Source: AC-32 sp963788215
Lineage (GTDB): Bacteria; Actinomycetota; Thermoleophilia; Gaiellales; Gaiellaceae
Direction of reading: 5' to 3'
Length of the DNA stretch: 64,000 nucleotides
Assembly (NCBI GenBank): GCA_963788215.1
Contig: CAWBFX010000008.1
Span: forward strand, 124,001 to 188,000
In this document: positions 1 to 8,428 of the stretch, one piece after another
Layout of the letters: the number at the start of each line of letters is the position of its first letter
Position numbering within the stretch: the stretch's first letter is position 1
Notes under the pieces: generated by a model
Seen by the model: the letters and a program-made list of their open reading frames with translations, nothing else
Told to the model about the DNA's origin: nothing
Database searches by the model: none
Translations under genes and position numbers: made by a program

Positions 1-7
1 CGCTCCT

Positions 8-1342
8 GTGCCGCGTCTGCGAAGAGGTCGCTCACCCCGGAAGTATGCTCCTGACTTGCTCCGCGACGAGGTCACGCAGCTCCTGCAGGAGCTGATCCGG
101 CTCAACACGGTCAACCCGCCGGGGAACGAGACGCAGGCGGCCGAGCTGCTGCGCGACTACCTCGCCGAGAACGGCGTCGAGAGCGAGCTGTACGCGAAGG
201 TCCCGGAGCGGGCGAACCTCGTGGCGCGCATTCCCGGGAGTGGGGACGGCCCGAGCTTCTTGCTGCTCTCGCACACGGATACGGTCGTCGTGGACCCGAA
301 CGAGTGGCAGGTCGATCCGTGGTCGGGCGAGCTCCGCGACGGCGAGATCTGGGGCCGCGGCGCGCTCGACATGAAGGGCGAGGTCGCGGCCAGTGCGGTC
401 GCGATCGCGTCGCTGGCCCGCGAGGGGTTCAAGCCGCGCGGCGACCTGGTCTTCGTCGCGGCCGCCGACGAGGAGGTCGGGAACGACTTCGGCCTGCCCT
501 GGCTCTGCCAGGAGCACCCCGACGCCGTCCGCGCCGACTACTGCCTCAACGAGGGCAGCGGCGAGCGGATCGAGCTCGCCGGCCGTGCGTTCTACCTCTG
601 TTCGACCGCCGAGAAGATGAGCTCGCCGTTCCGGGTGCGCGTGAACGGCCGCGCCGGCCACGCTTCGATGCCCGGGATCGCCGACAACGCGCTCGTAAAG
701 GCGGCCCCGCTGATCGAGCGGCTGGCCGCCTACCAGCCGGAGCTGCGGCTGGAGGGCGAGGCGGCGGCACTGGTCGAGGCGGTCGCCGGCGAGAAGCTCG
801 AGGCGACGCAGGCGCTCGAGCTCGCGCGCGAGCTCGACCCCTTCGCGGCCGACCTCCTCGAGCCGCTCCTCTCGTTCACGCTCTCGCCGACCATGATCTC
901 CGCCTCCGAGCGGCGCAACGTGATCCCGTCGACGTGCGAGATCGTCGTCGACTGCCGGCTCCTCCCGGGCCAGACGCAGGCGGACGTCGAGCCGATCCTC
1001 CGCGAGGTGCTCGGCGAGGGCGACTACGAGCTCGAGTGGATCGAGGGTCGCGGCGGGACCCGCTCGCCGTTCGAGGGGCCGCTGTGGGACGCCGTCCAGT
1101 CGTGGGTCGCGGAATCCGAGCCCGGCGCCACCGCGGTTCCCGTCTGCGTCGCCGGGTTCACCGACAGCCACTGGCTGAGGGAGTCCTTCGGCACCGTCGC
1201 CTACGGCTTCTTCCCGAGCCGCTACATGAGCCCGGAGCTCGCGGCCCGCCTGATCCACTCCGCCGACGAGCGCATCGCGGTCGACGACCTCGCGCTCGGC
1301 GTGGACTGCTTCCGCCACGTCGCCCAGGCGGTCTGCGGCTAG
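8..1342 (+). CDS. M20-family metallopeptidase / deacylase (ArgE-DapE-CPG2 type)
   Basis: This is a zinc-dependent amidohydrolase of the M20 superfamily, whose members remove acyl groups or amino acids from small amide substrates. Visible active-site features, numbered from the start at 8, are His89 and Asp91 in SHTDT, the metal-bridging Asp121 in ALDMKG, and the Glu155/Glu156 pair in ADEEVG. The length of about 444 residues is normal for the family. The substrate cannot be told from sequence. The start is uncertain: GTG at 8 lies at the window edge, while TTG at 56 begins at the usual family N-terminus. The DUF1385 gene follows 10 bases downstream. Confidence 0.85.
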   Translation: MPRLRRGRSPRKYAPDLLRDEVTQLLQELIRLNTVNPPGNETQAAELLRDYLAENGVESELYAKVPERANLVARIPGSGDGPSFLLLSHTDTVVVDPNEWQVDPWSGELRDGEIWGRGALDMKGEVAASAVAIASLAREGFKPRGDLVFVAAADEEVGNDFGLPWLCQEHPDAVRADYCLNEGSGERIELAGRAFYLCSTAEKMSSPFRVRVNGRAGHASMPGIADNALVKAAPLIERLAAYQPELRLEGEAAALVEAVAGEKLEATQALELARELDPFAADLLEPLLSFTLSPTMISASERRNVIPSTCEIVVDCRLLPGQTQADVEPILREVLGEGDYELEWIEGRGGTRSPFEGPLWDAVQSWVAESEPGATAVPVCVAGFTDSHWLRESFGTVAYGFFPSRYMSPELAARLIHSADERIAVDDLALGVDCFRHVAQAVCG

Positions 1343-1352
1343 GCTCTTCGCG

Positions 1353-2168
1353 ATGGGCGCGGAGGATCGCGACGACAAGATCCGCCTCGGCGGGATGGCG
1401 CTGCTCAACGGCGTTCTCGTGCACGGACCGAACGCCTGGGCCTGCGCGGTCCGGACCAAGGACGGCGAGTTGAAGGTGGTCGGGGAGATCAAGCCGATCC
1501 GCGCGAGCAGGGTTCAGTCTCCGCTGCTGCGCGGCCCTGCGCGGCTGGCGGAGGTGTTCGCGCTTCTGCCGGTGGTCAGGCGGCGGCTGCCCGAGGCGCG
1601 GCTTCCGTTCCAGCGGCCGGGCGTCATCGCGGCGATGTTCGCGACCGCGGCCACCGTCCGCGTGGTCAAGAGCTCCCGCAGCCTCACACCGTTCGCGCGA
1701 GAGCTCGTCAGCGGCCTGCTTTCGGCGCTTCCGGCAATGCTGGCGCTGCGCGGCTCCGACCTCGCCGCCTACCACGGCGCGGAGCACATCTCGATCGGCA
1801 GCTACGAGCACGGCGGCCCGCGCGAGAAAGAGCACGAGCGCTGCGGCTCGCACATGCTCGGGCCGATGCTGGCGACCTCGGCTGTCGCCGGCGCCATGGC
1901 CTCGAAGGCGCCTGCCCACCTTCGCCCAGGAGCTCGTCTCGCGGGGCAGCTCGGCGCGCTCGCCGCCTCGACTGAGATCTTCAGCTGGATGGTGCGCAAC
2001 CCCGAGAATCGGCTCGCCCGCGCGCTCGCCATGCCCGGCCACGAGCTTCAGCACCGGCTTGCGACTGCGGAGCCCTCACCGGAGCAGCTCGAAGTGGCGG
2101 AGGCCGCGCTCGCGCGCTGCCTCGAGCTCGAGCTCGCAGCCGATGGAGACGACGCGCAGCCAAACTAG
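1353..2168 (+). CDS. DUF1385 (YqhQ-like) protein
   Basis: This is a conserved protein of unknown function in the DUF1385/YqhQ family. Recognisable family signatures are GGMALLNGVLVHGP near the N-terminus, YHGAEH around residue 145, HERCGSHML around residue 165, and a C-terminal block beginning PGHELQHRLAT. Hydrophobic stretches around residues 90-130 and 170-205 fit a membrane-associated protein. It runs with the downstream nicotinate phosphoribosyltransferase gene, whose start lies inside its last codons (26-base overlap), so the two are probably co-transcribed. No function is asserted beyond family membership. Confidence 0.8.
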   Translation: MGAEDRDDKIRLGGMALLNGVLVHGPNAWACAVRTKDGELKVVGEIKPIRASRVQSPLLRGPARLAEVFALLPVVRRRLPEARLPFQRPGVIAAMFATAATVRVVKSSRSLTPFARELVSGLLSALPAMLALRGSDLAAYHGAEHISIGSYEHGGPREKEHERCGSHMLGPMLATSAVAGAMASKAPAHLRPGARLAGQLGALAASTEIFSWMVRNPENRLARALAMPGHELQHRLATAEPSPEQLEVAEAALARCLELELAADGDDAQPN

Positions 2169-3228
2169 GCGGCTTCCGCCAGAAGTCTTCGACCTCCCGG
2201 TCGAGAAGATGCGGGAGGGCTACTACACCGACGCCTACTTCAACCACACCCGCGAGGTCCTGCTGCGCGACGACCGACATCCGCGCGTCGTGATGCAGGT
2301 CTTCCAGAAGAAGAGCTCGTACCTCGGCGGGATCGACGAGGCGATCGCGATCCTCAAGCTGTGCGCCGACGACTGGGACGATCTCACCGTCCACGCGCTC
2401 TACGACGGCGACCTGCTCGAGCCGTACGAGTCCGTGATGACGATCGAGGGCGACTACACCGGCTTCGCGCACCTCGAGACGGTCTACCTCGGCACCCTCG
2501 CGCGTCGCACGCTGATCACGACCAACGTCGTGCGCGTGCTCCAGGCCGCGAACGGCAAGCCGATCATCTTCATGCCGGCGCGCCACGACCACCATCGCGT
2601 GCAGACGGGCGACGGCTACGCGGCCTACATCGCGGGCCAGGTCGTCGGCACGGAGATCGGTGTCACCTCGGAGGCGCAGGCCTCCTGGTGGGGCGGTCGC
2701 GGCCTCGGGACCGTCCCCCACGCGCTGATCGGTTCCTACGGCGGGAACACGGTGCTGGCCGCGACGCGATTCGCCGAGCACGCCGACCCGGACATGAACA
2801 TCACGGTCCTCGTGGACTTCGAGAACGACTCGGTCAAGACCGCGCTCGAAGTCGCGCGGGCTTTGGGCCCGCGGCTCTGGGGCGTCCGGCTCGACACGTC
2901 CGGGCAGCTCGTCGACCGCTCGCTCTGGGACGAAATGGGCGACTTCGACCCGCGCGGCGTGAACGAGCGGCTCGTCCGCAAGGTTCGCGAAGCCCTCGAC
3001 GCGGATGGGTTCGAGCACGTGAAGATCGTGGCCTCGGGCGGTTTCACCGTCGACCGGATCCGCGCGTTCGAGGAGCGTGGCGTGCCGGTCGACTCGTACG
3101 GTGTCGGCTCGGCGCTCATCCGCGGCGAGAACGACTTCACGGCGGACATCGTCATGACGGACGGCCGCCCCTCGGCCAAGGAGGGCCGCCGCTACCGCCC
3201 GAACCCGCGCCTCGAGCTCGTCAGCTGA
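2143..3228 (+). CDS. nicotinate phosphoribosyltransferase
   Basis: This enzyme makes nicotinate mononucleotide from nicotinate and PRPP in NAD salvage. The 361-residue length and the motif KMREGYYTDAYF near the N-terminus match the short NAPRTase form. Further support comes from MPARHDHHRVQTGDGYAAY in the centre and the C-terminal IVASGGFTVDRI / GVGSALI phosphate-binding region. ATG 2143 was chosen because it begins just before the conserved region; upstream codons in this frame are an Arg/Ser-rich shadow of the preceding gene. A nicotinamidase-like hydrolase lies convergently 800 bases away, suggesting a complete nicotinamide-to-NaMN salvage route here. Confidence 0.9.
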   Translation: METTRSQTRRLPPEVFDLPVEKMREGYYTDAYFNHTREVLLRDDRHPRVVMQVFQKKSSYLGGIDEAIAILKLCADDWDDLTVHALYDGDLLEPYESVMTIEGDYTGFAHLETVYLGTLARRTLITTNVVRVLQAANGKPIIFMPARHDHHRVQTGDGYAAYIAGQVVGTEIGVTSEAQASWWGGRGLGTVPHALIGSYGGNTVLAATRFAEHADPDMNITVLVDFENDSVKTALEVARALGPRLWGVRLDTSGQLVDRSLWDEMGDFDPRGVNERLVRKVREALDADGFEHVKIVASGGFTVDRIRAFEERGVPVDSYGVGSALIRGENDFTADIVMTDGRPSAKEGRRYRPNPRLELVS

Positions 3229-4048
3229 CCGTCGCGCAGGGCGCGAGAACCAGCTGCGCTCGCGGAAGGTCGAACGTGACCGCGAAGCGACGCAGGAAGG
3301 CGTCGCCGACGAGACCGTCGTAGATGATCCGCTGGAACATCACCTCCGGCGCTTCCTGCGCGAGATCCGGTGCACCCTCGGCATAGACGCGGCCGTCGAG
3401 TCGCGTGAAGAACCGCGTGAAGTTGTGGCCGGTCTCGTCGACGCCTTCCACGGCGCGGACGGCCTTTCCGGAGAGATCGACGCCGAGCTCCGGCGCGAGG
3501 CGCTCGTCGAGGATCAGCGCTTCGCTTCCCATGTCGACCTCTGTCCAGACCGAGCGCGTGTTGGGGAGCGTCAGGCGACAGAACGCGGTCAAGGACGGCC
3601 CGTCGCGCTCGAGCCGGAGATCGAGCTCCGTTCCGCGGGCCCTGCGCGCGGCGAGGGACTCTGCAGTCTCGAGCACGATCTCTTCACGGCAGTAGTCCAC
3701 GGTGAAAGGCGTCTCGGCGAAGAAGGCCAACGAGACGAAGCCGCCGAGAGCGCGCACCTCGTCGGGAAAACCGCTCATGTCGAGCAGGCCCACGACCAGG
3801 TCGTCCTGCTCGAGGTCGCCGACGGCCAGAGACGAGGCGCGCGCGAGCGGCAAGGTGACTTCCTGGCCGGACATTCTGCGTCCCGTGAAGGAGCTGCCCA
3901 GCGGACGGACGCCCGCTGCTTCGGCGAGAGAATCGGCCACGATCGTCGGCCCGATTCCACTATCGAGCACGAAGCGGGCCTGCGCTCCGCCGATTGTGAC
4001 CGGGACGGTGATGAGGTGGTGAAGGCGGCCGAACTCGAGCGCGGTCAC
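3221..4048 (-). CDS. retropepsin-like aspartic protease with two lobes
   Basis: The 275-residue product looks like two retropepsin-type lobes in one chain. Lobe 1 has RFVLDSG (Asp29-Ser-Gly) followed by an LGGFVSLAFF...FTVDY block. Lobe 2 has VDMGSEALIL (Asp172-Met-Gly) followed by DGLVGDAFLRRF...TFD. Each therefore carries a catalytic-Asp-like loop and the hydrophobic LG..FF..f.vD element typical of the family. No signal peptide is visible, so it is probably cytoplasmic. The GTG start at 4048 overlaps the stop of the upstream hydrolase as GTGA, implying translational coupling. The target is unknown, and the second active-site loop (DMG) is atypical. Confidence 0.65.
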   Translation of the reverse strand: MTALEFGRLHHLITVPVTIGGAQARFVLDSGIGPTIVADSLAEAAGVRPLGSSFTGRRMSGQEVTLPLARASSLAVGDLEQDDLVVGLLDMSGFPDEVRALGGFVSLAFFAETPFTVDYCREEIVLETAESLAARRARGTELDLRLERDGPSLTAFCRLTLPNTRSVWTEVDMGSEALILDERLAPELGVDLSGKAVRAVEGVDETGHNFTRFFTRLDGRVYAEGAPDLAQEAPEVMFQRIIYDGLVGDAFLRRFAVTFDLPRAQLVLAPCATVS

Positions 4049-5079
4049 GAGGCCGGCGCGGTTCTCGCCATCGCGATCCCGGGCCAGCTCTCGATCGGAT
4101 CCTCCGAGCGGACGACGTGCATCCCGGCGCCGGCGAAGCGCTCGAAGGCCGCGTCGGCCTCGTAGGTGTAATCGGCGACGCCGGGCACGACGACTGGCGA
4201 CGTGCAGTCCTCCAGCAGGTAGACCTTCTGCGCGAGGCCCGGGTACGGCGAGCCGAGCAGGTCGTCGATCGTCCAGGCGACGCAGTGGCTCTTGGCCTGT
4301 CCCGCGATCACGACGGCGTCGAACGAGAACAACATCTCGAGCAGCGGCGAGTTCTTCTCGCCGAGCAGCTCGCCGTCGGGCCCGCGCGTCACCTCGGGGC
4401 CGAGCACCGAGTAGTGCTCGGTGAGCGGCAGGTGGCCCTTGGGCTGGAAAGCCGGTTGCGATCGGCGCGCGATTGCGTGGAAGAAGATCGCCTCGTGGAC
4501 CGCGGAGACGAGCGCGTTCCCGATGCCGCCGAGCAGTGCGTGGTACGGCCAGATGGTGAGCTCGTAGCGACCCGTCGCGGCGAGCGCGCTCGTGTAGTGG
4601 GCGAGGTGCCGCTTCGCGTAGTCCGGGTCCAGCCCGAGAGCTTCGGCCACGCCCGGATCGACGCGCCAGCGACCGGCGGCGACGTCCGCGGCCGAGATCT
4701 GCGTGTAGGGCTGAGGGTGCCGGCCTTCCTCGTCGATGAGCCAGACCGCGTGGAAGACCTGCATCGCCTGATGGGTGTCCAGCGTCGGGACGACCTGCGT
4801 GATCACGTCGAGGTTGCTGTAGAGGAACTCGCACAGCCGGCGGTTGTCGTCGACCGCGCCGGTGCCGGATCGCCCACCCACGAAGAGCTCGAAGCCGGGA
4901 ATGCAGAACGTGTTCTGGACGTCCACGGCGACGAGGCAGATCCGCGACGCGTCCTCAGCCGCCGGCCGCAAGCCGTGCTCTCGCCCCCACGCATCGGCCT
5001 CTCGTGCGCGCTCCTCGTAGGGAACGCGCCAGACCTCGCCGACGGTCTCCGGGTCGAAGTGCGGGGGAACGGGGAGCAC
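4045..5079 (-). CDS. nicotinamidase-like cysteine hydrolase (isochorismatase fold)
   Basis: This is a 344-residue member of the isochorismatase-like cysteine hydrolases. Visible residues are the catalytic Asp53 in AVDVQNTF, the DTH...H cluster (Asp101, His103, His110) in the position of the nicotinamidase metal site, and the nucleophile Cys266 in GQAKSHCVAWT. It is longer than classical PncA (about 200 residues) because of inserts around residues 110-250. The neighbouring NAPRTase makes nicotinamide a plausible substrate, but this is inference. GTG 5079 was chosen because TAGACT lies 7 bases upstream and divergently overlaps the promoter of the methyltransferase gene. Confidence 0.75.
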   Translation of the reverse strand: MLPVPPHFDPETVGEVWRVPYEERAREADAWGREHGLRPAAEDASRICLVAVDVQNTFCIPGFELFVGGRSGTGAVDDNRRLCEFLYSNLDVITQVVPTLDTHQAMQVFHAVWLIDEEGRHPQPYTQISAADVAAGRWRVDPGVAEALGLDPDYAKRHLAHYTSALAATGRYELTIWPYHALLGGIGNALVSAVHEAIFFHAIARRSQPAFQPKGHLPLTEHYSVLGPEVTRGPDGELLGEKNSPLLEMLFSFDAVVIAGQAKSHCVAWTIDDLLGSPYPGLAQKVYLLEDCTSPVVVPGVADYTYEADAAFERFAGAGMHVVRSEDPIESWPGIAMARTAPAS

Positions 5080-5097
5080 GCGGCCTAGTCTACGAAC
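5080..5097. promoter_or_regulatory. bidirectional leaderless promoter
   Basis: The 18 bases between two divergent GTG starts contain TAGTCTA at 5086-5092. On the plus strand this reads TAGTCT, 6 bases before GTG 5098. On the minus strand it reads TAGACT, 7 bases before GTG 5079. Both -10 hexamers share the same seven base pairs, and there is no room for a leader or Shine-Dalgarno on either side. The call rests on spacing and on the recurrence of the pattern elsewhere in the window. Confidence 0.6.
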
Positions 5098-5646
5098 GTG
5101 CAGGAGCCGCCCCTCGTCGCACGCGCGCTCGAGCTGGAGCGCCGGCTCGGGTTCACCCACTCGTCGATTCGGGAGGTGGGCCGACTGCTGCACGTGCTCG
5201 CCGCTCAGCGCGGGCGCACGCGCGTCGGCGAGCTCGGCACCGGCTGCGGCGTGGGAGCGGCCTGGATCGTCTCAGCGCTGCCGCCTGCGGTTCCGTTCGT
5301 GACCGTCGAGCTGGACGAGACGCTTGCGCGCGCCGCGGCTGAGCTCTTCGCCGAGGACGAGAACGTCCGCGTGCTTCAAGGCGACTGGCACGAGCTGATG
5401 CCGCCGGAGGCGCCGTTCGACCTGCTCTTCTACGACGGCGGCGGCAAGCAGCAGCCAGAACGAGACGGCGATCAGGTCGTCAGGTTGCTCGCCCCCGGCG
5501 CGACGATCGTCATGGACGACCTCACGCCCGGCCGCACGACGCACGACATGGTGCGCGAGTTCTGGCTCAACCATCCCGAAATCGCGGCCCTCGAGATCCT
5601 CACGACGCCCGAGACCGCAGCGATCGTCGGCACGCGCCGCGCTTGA
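5098..5646 (+). CDS. class I SAM-dependent O-methyltransferase
   Basis: This 182-residue protein resembles the COG4122 O-methyltransferase family, which transfers methyl groups from S-adenosylmethionine to small hydroxylated substrates. The SAM-binding glycine loop is GELGTGCGVGAA (about residues 42-53), followed by the acidic VTVELDE at the end of strand 2 and FDLLFYDGG and VMDDLTPG further on. It is a single compact domain with no signal peptide. The GTG start follows a TAGTCT hexamer by 6 bases and there is no Shine-Dalgarno. The acceptor substrate is unknown. Confidence 0.75.
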   Translation: MQEPPLVARALELERRLGFTHSSIREVGRLLHVLAAQRGRTRVGELGTGCGVGAAWIVSALPPAVPFVTVELDETLARAAAELFAEDENVRVLQGDWHELMPPEAPFDLLFYDGGGKQQPERDGDQVVRLLAPGATIVMDDLTPGRTTHDMVREFWLNHPEIAALEILTTPETAAIVGTRRA

Positions 5647-5679
5647 CGCGGGCCCGAAAGGCGCTCATAACGAGAGAGG

Positions 5680-7185
5680 ATGGATTGGCTGGTCGTTTTC
5701 CGCGACGAGTTCGCGAACTGGTTGCCGCTGCTCTTCGCGGTGATGCTGATCCTGATGGTCTACATCCTCTGGCGCACCCTCCAGGTGATGCCGAAGGTGA
5801 CCGCCGCGAAGACGATCACCTCCAGCTCGAAGGTCTCGTGGGACGACGTCGCCGGCCTCGACGAGGCCAAGGGGGAGCTGCACGAGGTGATCGACTTCCT
5901 GCGCGACCCCGAGCGCTTCGGCCGGCTGGGCGCGCGCGTCCCGAAGGGGATCCTGCTCTACGGGCCGCCCGGCACCGGTAAGACGCTGCTCGCGAAGGCG
6001 ATCGCCAGCGAGGCCGGCGCGAAGTTCTTCGCCCAGAGCGCGTCGGCGTTCGTCGAGATGTTCGCCGGCCTCGGTGCCGCGCGCATCCGGAAGCTTTTCG
6101 AAGAGGCCCGCAAGCACGCGCCCGCGATCATCTTCATCGACGAGCTCGACGCGGTCGGCGCGCAGCGCACCGGCCACGGGTTCTCGCGCGAGCAGGACCA
6201 GACGCTGAACCAGCTGCTCGTCGAGCTGGACGGCTTCGAGGCGCGTGAGCAGGTGATCGTGATGGGCGCGTCCAACCGTCTGCAGGACCTCGATGCCGCC
6301 CTGCTCAGGCCGGGCCGCTTCGACCGGCAGGTGCTCGTCGCCGCGCCGGACCTCGCCGGCCGCGAGGCGATCCTCCGCGTCCACACGCGCGGCAAGCCGC
6401 TCGGGGAGGACGTCGACCTCATGTCGATCGCGCGCCAGACGGCCGGCCTGACCGGCGCGGAGCTCGAGAACATCGCCAACGAGGCCGCGATCTTCGCCGG
6501 CCGCAACGGCCAGCAGGAGCTGTTCCAGGCCGACTTCGAAGACGCGATGGAACGAGTCGTCGCCGGGCTCCAGCAGCGCAAGGTGATGACCGAGAAGGAG
6601 CGGCGCATCGTCGCCTACCACGAGGCCGGCCACGCGATCATGTCGCACCTGACCGGCGATCTGCTCCCGGTTCACAAGGTCACGATCGTCTCGCGGGGGA
6701 GCGCCCTCGGGTACACGCTCAACCTGCCGAGCGAGGAGCGCTACCTGCACACGACCGAGGAGTTCGAGGACCTGCTCAAGGTCTACCTCGCGGGCCGGGC
6801 GGCCGAGCAGGTGGTGTTCGGGCGGATCACGAACGGCGCCGCCAACGACCTCGAGAAGGCGACCGAGCTCGCCCGCGCGATGGTCTTCGACTACGGGATG
6901 TCGAACGCGACCACCTCCCGGACGATGCGCGCCGACAACTACGCGCTCTCGGAGGAGACGAAGGCGGTCCGCGACCACGAGCAGGCCCGCCTGACCGACG
7001 AGGCCTTCGCGGAGGCGATTCGTCTCCTGCAGAAGCACCGAGCCTCCCTCGACCGGATCGCGCTCGCCTTGCTCGACAAGGAGACGCTCGACAAGGACGA
7101 GCTTGCGGAGGTGCTCCACGGGATCGAGGCCGAGTACCAGTCCTCCGAGACTGTCGGCACGGTTCGAATCGTCGCCGCGGATTGA
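5680..7185 (+). CDS. short FtsH-type membrane AAA metalloprotease
   Basis: This is an ATP-dependent zinc protease of the FtsH family. Residues 14-31 form a single membrane segment. The AAA domain shows Walker A GPPGTGKT (95-102), the pore motif FVEMFAGLGA (124-133) and Walker B IIFIDELD (150-157). The peptidase motif HEAGH is at 314-318, and the third zinc ligand is probably the Asp in ANDLEKAT. At 501 residues it is about 100-150 shorter than canonical FtsH because the extracytoplasmic domain between two membrane helices is missing. It is likely a paralogue specialised in cytoplasmic-face substrates rather than the main FtsH; that is inference. Confidence 0.85.
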   Translation: MDWLVVFRDEFANWLPLLFAVMLILMVYILWRTLQVMPKVTAAKTITSSSKVSWDDVAGLDEAKGELHEVIDFLRDPERFGRLGARVPKGILLYGPPGTGKTLLAKAIASEAGAKFFAQSASAFVEMFAGLGAARIRKLFEEARKHAPAIIFIDELDAVGAQRTGHGFSREQDQTLNQLLVELDGFEAREQVIVMGASNRLQDLDAALLRPGRFDRQVLVAAPDLAGREAILRVHTRGKPLGEDVDLMSIARQTAGLTGAELENIANEAAIFAGRNGQQELFQADFEDAMERVVAGLQQRKVMTEKERRIVAYHEAGHAIMSHLTGDLLPVHKVTIVSRGSALGYTLNLPSEERYLHTTEEFEDLLKVYLAGRAAEQVVFGRITNGAANDLEKATELARAMVFDYGMSNATTSRTMRADNYALSEETKAVRDHEQARLTDEAFAEAIRLLQKHRASLDRIALALLDKETLDKDELAEVLHGIEAEYQSSETVGTVRIVAAD

Positions 7186-7190
7186 CCCGG

Positions 7191-7196
7191 TAGCAT
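7191..7196 (+). promoter_or_regulatory. -10 element of the mce transcript
   Basis: TAGCAT lies 6 bases before the GTG start of the epimerase gene. No Shine-Dalgarno precedes that start. It matches the leaderless pattern seen at other first genes in the window. Confidence 0.5.
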
Positions 7197-7202
7197 CGCG
7201 GC

Positions 7203-7607
7203 GTGGAGCCGCGCGGAATCCATCACCTCGGCTTGGCGGTCGAGGATCTTGACCAAGCCGTAGCCACGTACGAACGTCTGCTGGGCGCGGAGCTGGAGCA
7301 CCGCGAGCTGGTGCCCGACCAGGGCGTCGAGGCCGCGTCGCTGCGCGTCGGCGCCGGCCGGGTCGAGCTGCTTGCCTCGCTCGGCGAGGAGACGCCGGTC
7401 GGCAAGTTCCTCGCGAAGCGCGGCCCCGGCATGCACCACGTCGCGTACGAGGTCGAGGACGTCGGCGAGGCGCTCGGCGAGCTCTCGGCGCAGGGGGCGG
7501 AGCTGATCGACGAGCAGCCGAGACAGGGCATGTTCGGGCTCGAGGTCGCCTTCGTCCATCCAGACTCGATGCACGGCGTCCTTGCGGAGATCGTGAGCGG
7601 TGGCTGA
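7203..7607 (+). CDS. mce: methylmalonyl-CoA epimerase
   Basis: This 134-residue protein of the vicinal-oxygen-chelate (glyoxalase/bleomycin-resistance) fold interconverts the 2R and 2S epimers of methylmalonyl-CoA in propionate and branched-chain catabolism. The sequence starts with the family signature IHHLGLAVEDLDQAV, which contributes a metal-binding His. It has GPGMHHVAYEVEDV in the second half and ends with the Glu-containing AEIV. Length and motif order match bacterial epimerases. No mutase genes are in the window. The next small gene overlaps its end by 8 bases. Confidence 0.85.
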   Translation: MEPRGIHHLGLAVEDLDQAVATYERLLGAELEHRELVPDQGVEAASLRVGAGRVELLASLGEETPVGKFLAKRGPGMHHVAYEVEDVGEALGELSAQGAELIDEQPRQGMFGLEVAFVHPDSMHGVLAEIVSGG

Positions 7608-7830
7608 CGAGCGGGTCAGGGTCGAGGTCGCCTTCGACGGCGGCCAGGTGCTCTCCGTGCTCGTGGCCGCCGACGCGGCGGAGGAGCTGGAGCGCGCGCT
7701 GGGCGGTGCTGCAGGCGTTGGCTCCTTCGCGCTGGAGGCGGAGGACGGGCGCTACGTGATCGCCCTGGGGAAGGTCGTCTACGTCAAGCGTTTCATGCGG
7801 GAATCCCGCGTCGGCTTCACCCCGAGTTAG
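7600..7830 (+). CDS. small uncharacterised protein downstream of mce
   Basis: This 76-residue ORF is supported by its 8-base overlap with the mce stop and by a plausible small alpha/beta composition (an acidic amphipathic N-terminal half, then alternating strands ending YVIALGKVVYVKRF). The GTG start lies inside the end of mce, suggesting translational coupling. No domain is recognised and no cysteines, signal peptide or membrane segment are visible. A role linked to acyl-CoA metabolism would be guesswork. Confidence 0.5.
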   Translation: MADERVRVEVAFDGGQVLSVLVAADAAEELERALGGAAGVGSFALEAEDGRYVIALGKVVYVKRFMRESRVGFTPS

Positions 7831-7848
7831 AGCCGCGGGCTAGCGGGC

Positions 7849-8424
7849 ATGCCTACTCCCATGGCGGCGAGCGCGCCGAATGCGACTGCGCAGGCCGACG
7901 TGCGTGCGCTGGTCGCGCGTGCCCAGGCGGGAGAGCGGGCTGCGCTCGAGGAGCTGTACCTGCTCCACTTCGACCGCATCTACAGCTACCTGCACCTGAG
8001 CGTCGGCAACCGGCACGACGCCGAGGACCTGACGACGCAGACCTTCCTGAAGATGCTCGAGGCGATCGGCCGCTTCCGCTGGCAGTCGGCGCCGTTCTCG
8101 GCCTGGCTCTTCCGGATCGCGCACAACCTCGCGATGGACCACTTCCGCTCGACGAAGCGCTGGCAGCCCGAGGAAGAGGTCCCGGAGCCCATCGAGGCCG
8201 AGACTTCTGCCGAGGAAGCCGCGCTCCACTCGATCGGCCGCAAGAGCATGCTGCAGCTGATCGAGAACCTCTCCCACGAGCAGCAGCAGGTGCTCACGCT
8301 CAAGTTCGTCTTCAACTTCTCGAACGGCGAGGCCGCGGCGATCCTCGGCAAGACCGAGGGCGCGGTGAAGTCGCTGCAGCACCGCGCGCTCGCCTCCCTG
8401 CAGAAACAGATCTCGTCAAGCTAG
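7849..8424 (+). CDS. ECF-type sigma-70 family RNA polymerase sigma factor
   Basis: The 191-residue protein has the two-domain layout of ECF sigma factors. Region 2 includes FDRIYSYLHLSVGN...AEDLTTQTFLKML and FSAWLFRIAHNLAMDHFRS (about residues 45-100). Region 4 includes LSHEQQQVLTLKFVFNFSNGEAAAILGKTEGAVKSLQHRAL (about 140-185), the -35-binding helix-turn-helix. No anti-sigma gene is adjacent; the flanking genes are a small hypothetical and a GTPase. ATG 7849 and ATG 7861 are both possible starts. The stimulus it responds to cannot be inferred. Confidence 0.85.
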   Translation: MPTPMAASAPNATAQADVRALVARAQAGERAALEELYLLHFDRIYSYLHLSVGNRHDAEDLTTQTFLKMLEAIGRFRWQSAPFSAWLFRIAHNLAMDHFRSTKRWQPEEEVPEPIEAETSAEEAALHSIGRKSMLQLIENLSHEQQQVLTLKFVFNFSNGEAAAILGKTEGAVKSLQHRALASLQKQISSS

Positions 8425-8428
8425 CGGC

